From positions 124,001 through 188,000 of the forward strand of contig NZ_CP151587.1 of the NCBI RefSeq assembly GCF_038396845.1: a stretch of DNA of 64,000 bases. The letters are read 5' to 3'. Below are positions 15,878 through 25,260 of this stretch, in pieces; the first letter of the stretch is position 1; each line of letters starts with the position of its first letter. This DNA is from Gymnodinialimonas sp. 57CJ19 (GTDB lineage: Bacteria; Pseudomonadota; Alphaproteobacteria; Rhodobacterales; Rhodobacteraceae). The notes under the pieces were generated by a model that saw only the letters and a program-made list of their open reading frames with translations, had not been told where the DNA came from and made no database searches. The position numbers and the translations under genes are program-made.

Positions 15878-17428
15878 ATGCCAAAACTACTCAACGTGCT
15901 TGCCGCCGGTGTTGCAAGCCTCGCGCTTACCACGGGGGCTTTCGCGCAAGCCGACGACACGATTGTCGTTGGTCTTAGTGCCGATATCGTCACGCTCGAC
16001 CCTGCCCCGATTTCGTCGCGCGATAACTCCAACATTGCCCGTCACATCTTTGGGACGCTGTACAGCATGGGCGGCGACGGTGTTGCCAACCCTGATCTGG
16101 CCAACAATCTGGAAATCTCCGACGACGGGTTGGCTTATGTCTATACCCTCAACGAAGGTCTGACCTGCCACGATGGTGAACCTTTGACCGCGGAAGATGC
16201 GGCCTATTCGTTCAACCGCGCCGCCGACCCGGAGAATGCGTTCACCGGCAACACGCCCGGCTTCATCTTCTCGTCCATCGACTTCCAAAGCGCCGAGGCA
16301 CTGGATGATCTGCGTGTTCAGATCAACATCGGCGCCCCCAATCCGATCGCGTTCGGCCTGATTGCCGAGGTTTTCATCCACTGTATGGATAGCTACGAGG
16401 CGATGACCCTCGACGAAGCAACCAGCAACCCCATCGGCTCCGGCGCATACCGTTTGGTCGAATGGAGCCGTGGTTCCGAAGTGGTCCTGGAGGCCGTTGA
16501 AGGTGCCGACGTAGGCTTCCAGAACATCATCTGGCGGATCATCCCCGAAGCCTCCACCCGCTCGGCCGAGCTGATGGCCGGCAACGTGGACATCATCACC
16601 AACGTCGCGCCCGACCAGATGGACGTGATCAACAACTCCGGCGTGGCCGAAGTGAACCCCATCCAAGGCACGCGCCGCATGTATGTGGGCTTCAACCTGT
16701 CTGACGCGATGGCAGAACAGCCCGGTGGCGATGCGATCCAGGATCCTGCCGTGCGCCGTGCGCTGCAATATGCGGTCAACGTGCCCGCGATCTGTTCCCA
16801 GCTGCTCAACTTCGAGTGTGAGCGGATGACCGGCATCGTGAACCCGCCCAACGCCAATCAGGATCTGGAGCCCTACCCCTATGACCCCGCAGAGGCCGAG
16901 CGTCTTCTGGACGAGGCCGGTTGGCCCCGTGGCGACGACGGTGTCCGTTTCTCCATCGCGTTCCAAGCCGGTCAGGGCCGCTACCTGAACGACGCCAACG
17001 TGGTGCAAGCCATTGCTCAGATGCTGGGTGATGTGGGTCTGGATGTTGATCTTCAGATCATGGAATGGTCCAGCGTCTACATCCCGATCATTCGTGAGCG
17101 TAACGCAGGCCCCCTCTACTTCATCGGTTCCGGTGGCGCATTGTGGAGCCCGCTCTACGACATGACCGATCTGGCCGCTGTCGATGCCGGCACCAACTAC
17201 ACCCATTGGGATGACCCCCGCTGGTTCGACCGTTGGGAAGACATCGCTGCTGCCGAGACGGAAGAGGAAACACGCGAGATCATCGACGAGATGCTGCAAG
17301 TTTTCTACGACGATGGCCCTTGGCTGCACCTCTACTTCCAGCCTGACTTCTACGGCGTCAGCAACCGCGTCAACTGGACCCCGCGCCCAGATGAGAAGGT
17401 TTACCTCTTCGACGCGACATTGAACTAG
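15878..17428 (+). CDS. periplasmic solute-binding protein of a peptide-type ABC importer (SBP family 5)
   Basis: This 516-residue protein starts with a Sec signal peptide (MPKLLNVLAAGVASLALTTG, probable cleavage after the following AFA). It continues as a family 5 extracellular solute-binding protein (DppA/OppA type), with SADIVTLDPAPISSRDN near the start and an ILNxx-type hinge region. The ATG at 15878 has GAAAGGAAAG upstream; a GTG at 15863 is less likely. It should deliver substrate to the DppBC-DF-like complex encoded to its left. The family binds peptides, opines, glycosides or nickel, so the ligand cannot be assigned. It is followed by a strong terminator. Confidence 0.95.
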   Translation: MPKLLNVLAAGVASLALTTGAFAQADDTIVVGLSADIVTLDPAPISSRDNSNIARHIFGTLYSMGGDGVANPDLANNLEISDDGLAYVYTLNEGLTCHDGEPLTAEDAAYSFNRAADPENAFTGNTPGFIFSSIDFQSAEALDDLRVQINIGAPNPIAFGLIAEVFIHCMDSYEAMTLDEATSNPIGSGAYRLVEWSRGSEVVLEAVEGADVGFQNIIWRIIPEASTRSAELMAGNVDIITNVAPDQMDVINNSGVAEVNPIQGTRRMYVGFNLSDAMAEQPGGDAIQDPAVRRALQYAVNVPAICSQLLNFECERMTGIVNPPNANQDLEPYPYDPAEAERLLDEAGWPRGDDGVRFSIAFQAGQGRYLNDANVVQAIAQMLGDVGLDVDLQIMEWSSVYIPIIRERNAGPLYFIGSGGALWSPLYDMTDLAAVDAGTNYTHWDDPRWFDRWEDIAAAETEEETREIIDEMLQVFYDDGPWLHLYFQPDFYGVSNRVNWTPRPDEKVYLFDATLN

Positions 17429-17462
17429 ACCGAGACGACCTCTTAACTGTTTAACACTGCGG

Positions 17463-17492
17463 GACGCCGGATTGAGAAATCCGGCGTCTTGT
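17463..17492 (+). terminator. rho-independent terminator after the binding protein gene
   Basis: A perfect 11-bp stem, GACGCCGGATT (17463-17473) with AATCCGGCGTC (17478-17488) and a GAGA loop, is followed by TTGTCGTCTT. It lies 34 bases after the stop. Confidence 0.85.
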
Positions 17493-17711
17493 CGTCTTGG
17501 GGGCGGGGCGTCGACCCTCGGACAGGATGCACCGCGCGACCCGTGACGTCGTAGCCATTGTGGCACCGCATACTATGGCCAAAATAGCGCGACCCTTCGG
17601 GCTTTTGCTGTCGCCTTGATCACTTTCCTTGTTTGAAATCCATCCGATACCCTAAAGTGCCACTGCGGAAATGGTTGAGCAGGTCCGCCAAATATAAAGA
17701 TGGAAAGAAAA

Positions 17712-19343
17712 ATGGCTAAAAGGGTAACCGCCCGCAAGAAGGCCGGCGCACGTCTGCTATTCATGACAATCGACGCCGAAGCGCCGTTCATCGTCGAATG
17801 GGTCGCTTACCACCGGGAGCTCGGGTTTGATCGTATTGTGGTGTTTGCTTACGTCGACGACGTGAACACGACGGCACTATTGAAGGCTTTGGCCGCGAAA
17901 AAGGTTATTGAACTTCACCTCCAAGGTCCCGAACCCGGCAGTTCGATTCAGGCCAGTGCCATCAATCTTGCGAACGACGCAACGATGCTCAAGGACGTTG
18001 AGTGGGCCATGTGGCTGGATGGGGATGAGTTTCTTGTGGTCTCTACCGGCGACGGCACACTGAAGGCGCTCCTCGAAACGCTTGCCGATCGTGACGGGAT
18101 GCTGATCCCCCGGCGCATGATGGGGGATGGCGGCAATGATCGGTTCCCCGGACGTTTCGTGTCCGAGCAGTTCACCGATGCCGCCGCGGCCGAAGATGAC
18201 AGCAACTTGCAAATGAAGACGCTGTTTCGCTGCACCAAGCATATCGAAGGTTTCTCTCGCTTTGGCTACCATCGCCCCAAGATCCGCGAAGGGGTTGATC
18301 CTGCGGAACTGAATTTCGTCATGGCCAGCGGCAACGGGATCGACATGCGCCACCGCCCCCATCGCCGCTGGCTCCGGGGAGAGGAATTTAACCGGATCGA
18401 CAAGATGCAGCCCGATGAGCACGGCTACGCCCTTGCGCAGATCAACAGCTACGCCCTGCGCACGCCGGAAATCTTCGCCCTCGAGCGATTTGCCGGGCAG
18501 GACATCGCCCAAGCTCTGGCCGATGGCGACACGCAACAAAACACCGTTGAGGCGTACCGCGACCAGAACCATGTCGCCACCCAGGACCGCCGCATCCTGC
18601 GCCTTGAAGCGGCGACCGGAACCGAGATGGACCGCATCCGCGCCCTGACGGGCGTGGCGAAGGCCGAGGCGCTTGTGCACGAAGACCTCGCCAGCCGCGT
18701 CGCCGACATCCCGGCGTCTTTCCTCGATGCCTGTATCGCCACGCGTCCGGCCCGAGCTGAGCCGCGCACGTTCCCCCTGACCTTGCCGGACGAAGAGGCC
18801 GCCCTTGTCCGCAAGGAATATGCCAAGGCCGACACGATCTTGGAGTACGGCAGCGGTGGGTCCAGTTTTGTGGCGCTGGAAAGCGGCGACAAGACGCTAT
18901 TTACCGTTGAATCGGACCGTTCCTGGGCCCTGACGATCCACGATACACTGCAAGCCGCGCACCCCCATGCCAATTTCACGGTACAATACGTGGATGTCGG
19001 CCCGACGAAGGCTTGGGGCAAGCCCTCCAACGCGCAGGGATATGGGCGCTATTCCAGATATCCTTCCAGCGTCTGGGATCTCGTACAGTTCCAGCAACCA
19101 GACGTGGTTCTTGTGGACGGGCGGTTTCGGGTCGCTTGTTTCCTGACCACGCTGTTTAGAACCAAGAAGCCCGTCACCCTGCTGTTTGATGACTACACAG
19201 GGCGGATCAACTACCACTGGATTGAAAAATACGTGAAGCCGTCCCAGACCGCCGGGCGGATGGCCCGGTTCGAGATCAAGCCAACGGCGCTTCCCGCCGA
19301 TGATTTGACGGAAATTACCGCGGCCTACGCCAATCCCGAATAG
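17712..19343 (+). CDS. glycosyltransferase (GT2-like) fused to a methyltransferase-like domain
   Basis: The protein (543 residues from ATG 17712) has two parts. The N-terminal half is a Glyco_tranf_2_4-type domain: FMTIDAEAPFIVEWVAYHRELGFDRIVVF, then the DxD-like WLDGDEFLVV near 110. The C-terminal part from about residue 355 looks like a class I SAM-binding fold: ILEYGSGGSSFVAL as motif I, then FTVESDRSW, PDVVLVDGRFRVAC and LLFDDYTGR. Such a fusion would let one protein act twice on a surface polysaccharide or glycolipid. GGAAAG four bases before 17712 supports that ATG; an in-frame ATG at 17700 lacks a good site. A related glycosyltransferase follows after 118 bases. Acceptor and sugar are unknown, and the second domain may not methylate. 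Confidence 0.82.
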   Translation: MAKRVTARKKAGARLLFMTIDAEAPFIVEWVAYHRELGFDRIVVFAYVDDVNTTALLKALAAKKVIELHLQGPEPGSSIQASAINLANDATMLKDVEWAMWLDGDEFLVVSTGDGTLKALLETLADRDGMLIPRRMMGDGGNDRFPGRFVSEQFTDAAAAEDDSNLQMKTLFRCTKHIEGFSRFGYHRPKIREGVDPAELNFVMASGNGIDMRHRPHRRWLRGEEFNRIDKMQPDEHGYALAQINSYALRTPEIFALERFAGQDIAQALADGDTQQNTVEAYRDQNHVATQDRRILRLEAATGTEMDRIRALTGVAKAEALVHEDLASRVADIPASFLDACIATRPARAEPRTFPLTLPDEEAALVRKEYAKADTILEYGSGGSSFVALESGDKTLFTVESDRSWALTIHDTLQAAHPHANFTVQYVDVGPTKAWGKPSNAQGYGRYSRYPSSVWDLVQFQQPDVVLVDGRFRVACFLTTLFRTKKPVTLLFDDYTGRINYHWIEKYVKPSQTAGRMARFEIKPTALPADDLTEITAAYANPE

Positions 19344-19461
19344 CCCCCCCCGACCACGCACCAAGGCGTCGCGTCACAGCGACATCCCCGACCCCATCAG
19401 CAGTCCTTGCATCAGACAAAGATAAGTATGAGCAATGGAAAACAAGGCGAGAGAGTACACT

Positions 19462-20349
19462 ATGGCATTGCGCATTGCGGCAGTAACCCATGTGCGGAAG
19501 GACGATTTCTTCCTCGATATCTGGGTCAAACACTATGGCCAGATTCTGGGTCGAGAGCATCTATACGTGATGTTGGACGGTGACGACTGGAAGACCGAGG
19601 TCGATCTAAGCGGCGTGAACGTCAGCTACATGAAGGGCCGCTCGGGGCATCGTATTGCCGATAATGAACGCTTCATCAAAGCCCATTGGGATTTGATGAC
19701 CGAGCTGGATGATCAGTATGATCTGTTCGTGCGTGGCGATTGTGATGAACTTGTCTGTGTCGATCCCCAAAGCGGGCGCAGCTTCCAGGAGGCGGTGCAA
19801 GACGCAATGGATATTGGCTACCGCTACACCAAAGGCATCGAGGTCGTCGAAGTCCCCGGCGAGGCCCCCCTGGACCCGACGAAACCCCTGATGGGGCAGC
19901 GATCCGTGGGCGCGATTAGCAAGCTTTACGTAAAACCCAACATCGTGACGGGACCGACCGAATTGACCATCGGCGGGCACGTTGCCGTCGGCAAACCGGT
20001 GGTGATGTCCGACGATCTGCTGATGATGCATATGGCGAATGCGTCGCTTCTGCATCTGGAGATGAAGGTGGGCGTGCGCACAGCGGAACAGGTGGGCGTG
20101 ACCTTCACCAATCACACGTCGGGTCGCCTCAGCCTGACCCGCAATGTCGCGGCCTGTGAAGACGTGGTTCCCTACGATGAGATTGCCCAGAAGATCTACA
20201 ACGAGATCGGCAAGCGCGGCAAAGGCAGCGCCACCCGGCCACGGGATCTGAAGACACACAACGCGATCTACGGCCACGACGTCGAGAAGCCTTGGGTCAA
20301 CAAAATCATGGTTGTGACCCTGCCAGAGCGTTTCGCGGACATGCTTTAG
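19462..20349 (+). CDS. glycosyltransferase family 2-like protein
   Basis: This 295-residue protein begins MALRIAAVTHVRKDDFFLDIWVKHYG, the pattern of Glyco_tranf_2_4 proteins, with FVRGDCDELVCVDP as the probable DxD nucleotide-sugar site. It resembles the N-terminal half of the preceding gene in layout. GAGAGAG about six bases before 19462 favours that start over an in-frame ATG at 19435. It probably acts on a cell-surface glycan with its neighbour. Substrate is unknown. Confidence 0.8.
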   Translation: MALRIAAVTHVRKDDFFLDIWVKHYGQILGREHLYVMLDGDDWKTEVDLSGVNVSYMKGRSGHRIADNERFIKAHWDLMTELDDQYDLFVRGDCDELVCVDPQSGRSFQEAVQDAMDIGYRYTKGIEVVEVPGEAPLDPTKPLMGQRSVGAISKLYVKPNIVTGPTELTIGGHVAVGKPVVMSDDLLMMHMANASLLHLEMKVGVRTAEQVGVTFTNHTSGRLSLTRNVAACEDVVPYDEIAQKIYNEIGKRGKGSATRPRDLKTHNAIYGHDVEKPWVNKIMVVTLPERFADML

Positions 20350-20495
20350 GACGCCCTGCAACGCCCCCAGAACTCGGGAAATCATATGCTTTGGCAGGGC
20401 CCGATTGGCTTTCGGCATCCCGTCTGACGTCTAGGCGCCGTCGGCCCACCGCAGCATCACTCGACACTGGTGCCCGGGTGCCTTTCGCCAATAGT

Positions 20496-20518
20496 GGTGC
20501 CCTGTGGGGGGCACCTTT
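20496..20518 (+). terminator. possible terminator between convergent genes
   Basis: A 7-bp stem, GGTGCCC (20496-20502) and GGGCACC (20509-20515), with a six-base loop is followed by TTTAG. Another GGTGCC copy lies just before it at 20469, so alternative pairings exist. It sits between the glycosyltransferase and the leftward kinase gene. Confidence 0.45.
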
Positions 20519-20561
20519 AGGGTATATCGGGCAGCGCCCGCATCCCTTGAGATAGATCTCC

Positions 20562-23093
20562 TTACCCCTTGGGGGCGTGCACCGGCAGATGGCGCCACAG
20601 GCGATCCTGGCTCGCCGCCGCAGCCTCTCGCAGAGCTGATACAGCCTCCGCATCAACCCCGTCGGGCGCGGTCGCATCAATGGTCGCTACCAAACCGCCA
20701 AGCCCCAGCAGCGCGGCGCCACCGCGCAACTTGTGCAAAACGGCGGCTGCGTCTGCGGTCGGGTCGCTCAATTCGGTGGCCGCTGCTTCGGCTTCGGCAA
20801 AGAAGGCGGTTGCGGCGGTATGAGCTTTCTCGGGCCCAAGAGCCGCAATGAGCTCGTCGATGACTTCTGTGTCAATCGACACATCAGCTGTATGTGGTGA
20901 CACGACGCTTGGCTCGGCCAACACCTTTTGCAGGGCGGTGAGGCGAATGGGCTTGGTGAAGAACGCGTCCATGCCTACCGCCAAAGCGTTGTCGCGATAA
21001 TCCTCGCTGCCGTGGGCGGTCAGGCCGTAAATCCTGGTGCGCTGGTTCGGCCCCTCTTCCGCCCGGATACGTCCCACGGCCTCGATGCCCCCCATGACCG
21101 GCATCGAGACATCCATGAAGATCAGATCGAAGGTCTTTTCCTGAGCTGCCCGCACACCTTGCAGGCCATTGGTGGCCTCAGACACGTTATGGCCAAGACG
21201 CTCCAGCATGTCGCGCAGCACCGAGCGGTTGACGGCGTTGTCCTCGACAATCAGCACAGCCATCGCGGTCCGAGCCGCCGAAAGGTCCGTATCGCCTGCA
21301 CGCTCTGTACCGGGGGGAACTGCACCCGGTTGCGCCCGGTTCAAGGGAACGCGCAGCCTGAACGTGCTGCCTGTGCCCACTTCCGATTGCACCGTCAAAT
21401 CGCCCCCCATCAACCGCGCCACCTTGCGCGAGATCGACAGACCAAGCCCGTCACCGCGCACTTGCCGCCCCTCGGAATGGGCGAGGGCGACGAAATCCTC
21501 AAAGATATCTTCCAGATGCTCGGCGGGGATGCCCTGGCCCGTGTCGGTCACGGTGATCGTTGCGATGGTGTGATCGGCCGAGTGGATGCCATCGACGAAA
21601 ACCTTGATGCCGCCCGTATCGGTGAACTTGATCGCATTGCCGATCAGGTTTGTCAGGATCTGACCAATCCGCCCGCCGTCGCCATCGAAGGCCCGATCCA
21701 TTCCGGGACTGAACTCTACCTGAAGGAACAGGTTTTTTTCCTGTGCCAAGGGGGTCAACACTTCAATGAAGACCTTCACGATATCGCGCATCTCGAAGCG
21801 GTGCGGCGATAGCTTCATCGCCCCCATCTCAATCCGGGTGATATCCAGCGCTTCATTCACCTGCTCAAGCAATATCTCCCCCGAGGCCGAGGCAACACGC
21901 GCGTAGCGGTCCTGTTGCTGTGTCAGGTCTGTGTGACGCAGCAGATCAAGCACCCCAAGGATACCGTTCAGCGGGGTGCGCATCTCGTGGCTCATCACGG
22001 CGAGAAATTGCGATTTGGCGCGATCCATCGTTTCGGCCCGGTCACGGGCGTCGATCAATTTCTCGTCGTCGATCTTACGTTGGGAAATGTCGCGCAAATA
22101 GGTGATGAACAATTGTCCGTCTGCGCTTTCAACCGTGGTAATGTTCAATTCGATCGGAAATTCTTCGCCCGACTTTCGCACCGCCGAAAGCTCTACCCGC
22201 CCCGCATCGACCATGCGCGGCACCTTGGTTTCAAGGTACCTTTTCATCCGCGCGCCGTGGGCGGCCCGGTGCTCCTGAGGGATAATCGTATGCTCCATCT
22301 TCTGGCCCAGGATTTCATCCCTGCTCCAGCCAAAGATGCGCTCAGCCGCAGAATTGAACTCTACCACAACACCGTCCTCGTTCGACGTCACAATCGCATC
22401 GAGGGAGGCTTCCACCGTAGCGTGCAACCGCGCGGTTGATACCAGAAGTTCTGCGCCCCGGCGTGCCGTGAGGGCCAATAGACGGTCTAGCGCCATTAAG
22501 ACTACGGACAGGCCAAGGATCACCGCGATGGCAATGGCGCCCGTGAATGCCAGGTGTCCGGCGAAAGCCAAGCGACGGGCCTCGGTCCGTTGGACCCCCG
22601 TCTCTAGCCCCGATAGAACGAGGCTTCGCATCTGGGGCCGCACGTCTCGGGTCAGATCGCGCATCGCCAATATGTCGTCGCGCGACAGCTCTGGATCGGC
22701 GTCCAGAATGTCGATGATCGCATTCTGGTAGGCGATAACCTGATCCCAAATGGGCGCGGCATCTTGCGAAAACAGATCCAGTGCAGCGCCCTGTTCAACG
22801 ATCAGCAGACGGCTCAAGGCGATGTCGGCGCGCAAACGTACGTTGTCTTCGTCGGGCGTTTCGCTTGCCACCGCGTCACTCAGCGCGACGGCGAAGTTCG
22901 CGAACTCAGTCTCGATTTGCTGGGTCGTCCATAGCAGGCTGTCTGTGCCTGCGGTGGAAAGGTTGCGCAACTCACGCCAAAGGTTAGTGCCAAGCACCGC
23001 CAGCAGCCCGACAAGCAGGGACACGATAATCAGAACACCGATGCGCCTATACATACTTCCGCCCACGGGTCGGCTGCGTTGGTTGAGTTTCAC
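20562..23093 (-). CDS. membrane-bound hybrid sensor histidine kinase (PAS-HisKA-HATPase-REC-HPt)
   Basis: This 843-residue protein has two membrane helices (about 17-39 and 173-195) enclosing a periplasmic helical sensor domain. A PAS domain follows (about 215-335: EASLDAIVTSNEDGVVVEFN). The phosphoacceptor His is in FLAVMSHEMRTPLNG (about 367). A HATPase has GLGLSISRKVARLMGG. A receiver has Asp near 659 in DLIFMDVSMPVMGG, and a C-terminal HPt-like domain has His near 788 in LHKLRGGAALLG. The chosen GTG start is five bases after the stop of the upstream secreted-protein gene; ATG at 23054 is an alternative. With that gene and the divergent response regulator it forms a signalling unit. The HPt is the natural donor to the separate regulator. 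Confidence 0.92.
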   Translation of the reverse strand: MKLNQRSRPVGGSMYRRIGVLIIVSLLVGLLAVLGTNLWRELRNLSTAGTDSLLWTTQQIETEFANFAVALSDAVASETPDEDNVRLRADIALSRLLIVEQGAALDLFSQDAAPIWDQVIAYQNAIIDILDADPELSRDDILAMRDLTRDVRPQMRSLVLSGLETGVQRTEARRLAFAGHLAFTGAIAIAVILGLSVVLMALDRLLALTARRGAELLVSTARLHATVEASLDAIVTSNEDGVVVEFNSAAERIFGWSRDEILGQKMEHTIIPQEHRAAHGARMKRYLETKVPRMVDAGRVELSAVRKSGEEFPIELNITTVESADGQLFITYLRDISQRKIDDEKLIDARDRAETMDRAKSQFLAVMSHEMRTPLNGILGVLDLLRHTDLTQQQDRYARVASASGEILLEQVNEALDITRIEMGAMKLSPHRFEMRDIVKVFIEVLTPLAQEKNLFLQVEFSPGMDRAFDGDGGRIGQILTNLIGNAIKFTDTGGIKVFVDGIHSADHTIATITVTDTGQGIPAEHLEDIFEDFVALAHSEGRQVRGDGLGLSISRKVARLMGGDLTVQSEVGTGSTFRLRVPLNRAQPGAVPPGTERAGDTDLSAARTAMAVLIVEDNAVNRSVLRDMLERLGHNVSEATNGLQGVRAAQEKTFDLIFMDVSMPVMGGIEAVGRIRAEEGPNQRTRIYGLTAHGSEDYRDNALAVGMDAFFTKPIRLTALQKVLAEPSVVSPHTADVSIDTEVIDELIAALGPEKAHTAATAFFAEAEAAATELSDPTADAAAVLHKLRGGAALLGLGGLVATIDATAPDGVDAEAVSALREAAAASQDRLWRHLPVHAPKG

Positions 23094-23098
23094 GCCGC

Positions 23099-23581
23099 CT
23101 ACTCCGCCAGCTCGATAGCATCCAATTGCCAGATGCTCTGCGCGTAGATCGTTTCCGTCTGGAAGTCGGGCTCGCTGTCATAGGGGAAAATGATCCAGAA
23201 GGGTCCTTTGTCGCGCACCGACATAGGCACACCATTCATCCGCGAGGCGACGATAGGATAGGTGGCACCGGCCTCTGGGGCGGGCATCTCGATGGCGTAA
23301 TCATTCAGCGCTGTCAGGGTCAGGTCATCATCACCCAGCCCTGCCACGTCCAACACATCGCGAAGAGACGGCCCGGTGAAGGTATTTTCACCCGCGGTCC
23401 ACTGCGTCGTGGTCGTGATCTCGACCTGCGGCAACCCGTCAAGATCGCTTAGGGCGAAGGACACAATCGTCCCTTCCCCATCCGAGACCTGCAGGGCGCT
23501 GGGGTCTTGCGCCGCCGAAGGCAGTGACATCGCCGTGAGGGCCAAAGCGGACAGCATGAAACGGTGAAGGCAACTCATCAT
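23099..23581 (-). CDS. secreted molybdopterin-binding-fold protein without metal cysteine
   Basis: This protein (161 residues from 23581) starts with a signal peptide (CLHRFMLSALALTAMSLP, probable cleavage after SAA). The mature part resembles the oxidoreductase molybdopterin-binding fold (sulfite-oxidase type): FTGPSLRDVLDVAGL, DYAIEMPAPEAG and SVRDKGPFWIIFPYD. The mature chain contains no cysteine, so the thiolate that binds molybdenum in active enzymes is absent and catalysis is doubtful. It is directly upstream of, and probably co-transcribed with, the hybrid kinase, which has a periplasmic sensor domain. A ligand-binding accessory role in signalling is a reasonable inference. The frame is open to 23695, but the leader supports the start near 23581 (or 23578). 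Confidence 0.8.
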   Translation of the reverse strand: MMSCLHRFMLSALALTAMSLPSAAQDPSALQVSDGEGTIVSFALSDLDGLPQVEITTTTQWTAGENTFTGPSLRDVLDVAGLGDDDLTLTALNDYAIEMPAPEAGATYPIVASRMNGVPMSVRDKGPFWIIFPYDSEPDFQTETIYAQSIWQLDAIELAE

Positions 23582-23747
23582 GATACGGGGCCTTTCAAAA
23601 TGAAGGATCGCTCTGTCGATACATCGCCACTTGATTGGCGGCGGAGTGAAAAGGGATAGGTGACTATACAAAGGTATAGGCGCGCCCCGCCCCATGCTTT
23701 ATTACCTCGCTATTCGATAGGCCCAGTGAAGGGCCAAGGGGCCTCAT

Positions 23748-24359
23748 ATGCCAAATATTCTTGTTGCCGATGATCACGACCTAGTGCGCGACACAATTGC
23801 GGCCTACTTGGGCCAGCAAGGTGATTTCACCGTGTCCACGGCCTCCGGTGTTCCGCAGGCCCAGGCGCTGTTGGCCGGGCAAACGCCCTTTGACCTTGTT
23901 ATCTTGGATTACAACATGCCGGGGATGGACGGTCTGTCGGGCCTTGAAAGCGTGGTGAAGACCTATCCTCATATCAAGGTCGTGTTGATGTCGGGCATCG
24001 CCACCCCGGATGTGGCGCAATCGGCGATGGAGATCGGGGCGAAGGGGTTTCTGCCGAAATCGGCCACCGCAACCTCCATGGTCAATGCAATCCGGTTCGT
24101 GCTGTCGGGCGAGCAGTATTTCCCGTTCGATTTCACCCCTCCTGCCCCGGACCAGCCCAAAAATTACAAGGGCCTGTCCCCCCGTGAGATGGAAACATTG
24201 CAGCACCTGTGCAATGGCGCGTCCAACAAGGAAATCGCCCGTGCTCTGGACTTGGCCGAAGTCACGGTGAAGCTGCACGTCAAGAACATCCTCGCCAAGC
24301 TGAGCGTAAACAACCGCACCCAAGCAGCGCTTATGGCGAAGGCAGACGGCACCTACTGA
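23748..24359 (+). CDS. NarL/LuxR-type response regulator
   Basis: This 203-residue regulator has a receiver domain (about 1-120) with the acidic pair in VADDHD, the phospho-Asp in LVILDYNMPGMDG and Lys in FLPKS. A LuxR-type helix-turn-helix follows (about 140-200: LSPREMETLQHLCNGASNKEIARALDLAEVTVKLHVKNIL). It is divergent from the secreted-protein and kinase genes, with about 165 bases between starts. It is the likely output of that kinase. Targets are unknown; the shared intergenic region may be one. Confidence 0.93.
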   Translation: MPNILVADDHDLVRDTIAAYLGQQGDFTVSTASGVPQAQALLAGQTPFDLVILDYNMPGMDGLSGLESVVKTYPHIKVVLMSGIATPDVAQSAMEIGAKGFLPKSATATSMVNAIRFVLSGEQYFPFDFTPPAPDQPKNYKGLSPREMETLQHLCNGASNKEIARALDLAEVTVKLHVKNILAKLSVNNRTQAALMAKADGTY

Positions 24360-24486
24360 CACCGCCGAAACAGGTCGCGCCCGCCCCCTCAGAGGTGAAG
24401 GGTCACAGCCGGCGGATTTGCGATGCACTCATGCTGGAATTGTCTTAACTCAAGGGCAGTCAACATCGGCAAGGATGAAAAGCGGC

Positions 24487-25260
24487 ATGGCAAACGGGAA
24501 CAAAACAGCGATCGTCACAGGTGGACTATCGGGAATGGGTCTTGCGATTGCGCGTAAATTGGCAAGCGGTGGCACCCACGTTGTGGTCGGTGCCCGAAGC
24601 GCTGGCAACGCGGATTATGCGCGGCAAGTTCTGGGCGAGGACAGCGGCCGCATCGAAGCCGCCGCGCTGGATGTCAGATCATCCCAAAGCGTCGACGACT
24701 TCGTGGCCCAGGTGGTCTCATCCCACGGCAGCGTCGATATCCTGGTGAATGCCGCAGGCGTCTACGAGGAAGCCGCCGTGATCGACCATCCCGATGCGGT
24801 CTGGGACGATCACATAGACACGAACCTCAGCGGGTCCTTCCGCACGATCCGCGCCGTGATGCCCCATATGAAGCGCAACGGCTGGGGGCGGATTGTAAAC
24901 ATCGCCTCGGTTGCCGCCCATAATGGCATGGCCAACAATGCCGCCTATTGCACGTCAAAGGCGGGGCTTTTAGGGCTTGGGCGCTGCGTCAGCCTTGAAG
25001 GGGCGGCCCATGGCGTGACCTGCGTGTCGATCAGCCCCACATGGGTCGAAACCGAGATGCTGAAACGATTCATCGACGCCGACATCGCCAGCACCGGCCA
25101 ATCCTTGGAAGAGGTCCGCGCCGAATACGCCAAGTCGAACCCGCAGAATCAACTGGTGCAACCGACCGAGGTAGCCGAGCTTGCCGCCTTCCTGGTCAGC
25201 GACGCCGCCCGCGCCCTGACGATGGAAGATTTTCAGATCAACGCCGGGTCGCTTTGGTAA
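24487..25260 (+). CDS. SDR-family oxidoreductase (3-hydroxybutyrate-dehydrogenase-like)
   Basis: This 257-residue classical short-chain dehydrogenase has cofactor motif TGGLSGMG (11-18), NAAG (88-91), Asn113 and the catalytic set Ser141, Tyr154 and Lys158 (YCTSK). Arg37 after the second strand (VVGARS) hints at NADP preference, which is an inference. The closest general resemblance is to 3-hydroxybutyrate dehydrogenases. It converges on, and overlaps by 28 bases, the A-T-R gene. It might act on the aldehyde or alcohol made by that enzyme. Start alternatives are ATG 24475 and 24418; 24487 gives the usual N-terminus. Confidence 0.88.
   Translation: MANGNKTAIVTGGLSGMGLAIARKLASGGTHVVVGARSAGNADYARQVLGEDSGRIEAAALDVRSSQSVDDFVAQVVSSHGSVDILVNAAGVYEEAAVIDHPDAVWDDHIDTNLSGSFRTIRAVMPHMKRNGWGRIVNIASVAAHNGMANNAAYCTSKAGLLGLGRCVSLEGAAHGVTCVSISPTWVETEMLKRFIDADIASTGQSLEEVRAEYAKSNPQNQLVQPTEVAELAAFLVSDAARALTMEDFQINAGSLW

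Noticed and set aside
15887..17566. Minus-strand open frame of 559 codons under the binding protein gene
   Set aside because: It is antisense to a gene with a signal peptide and clear family match; no motif supports it.
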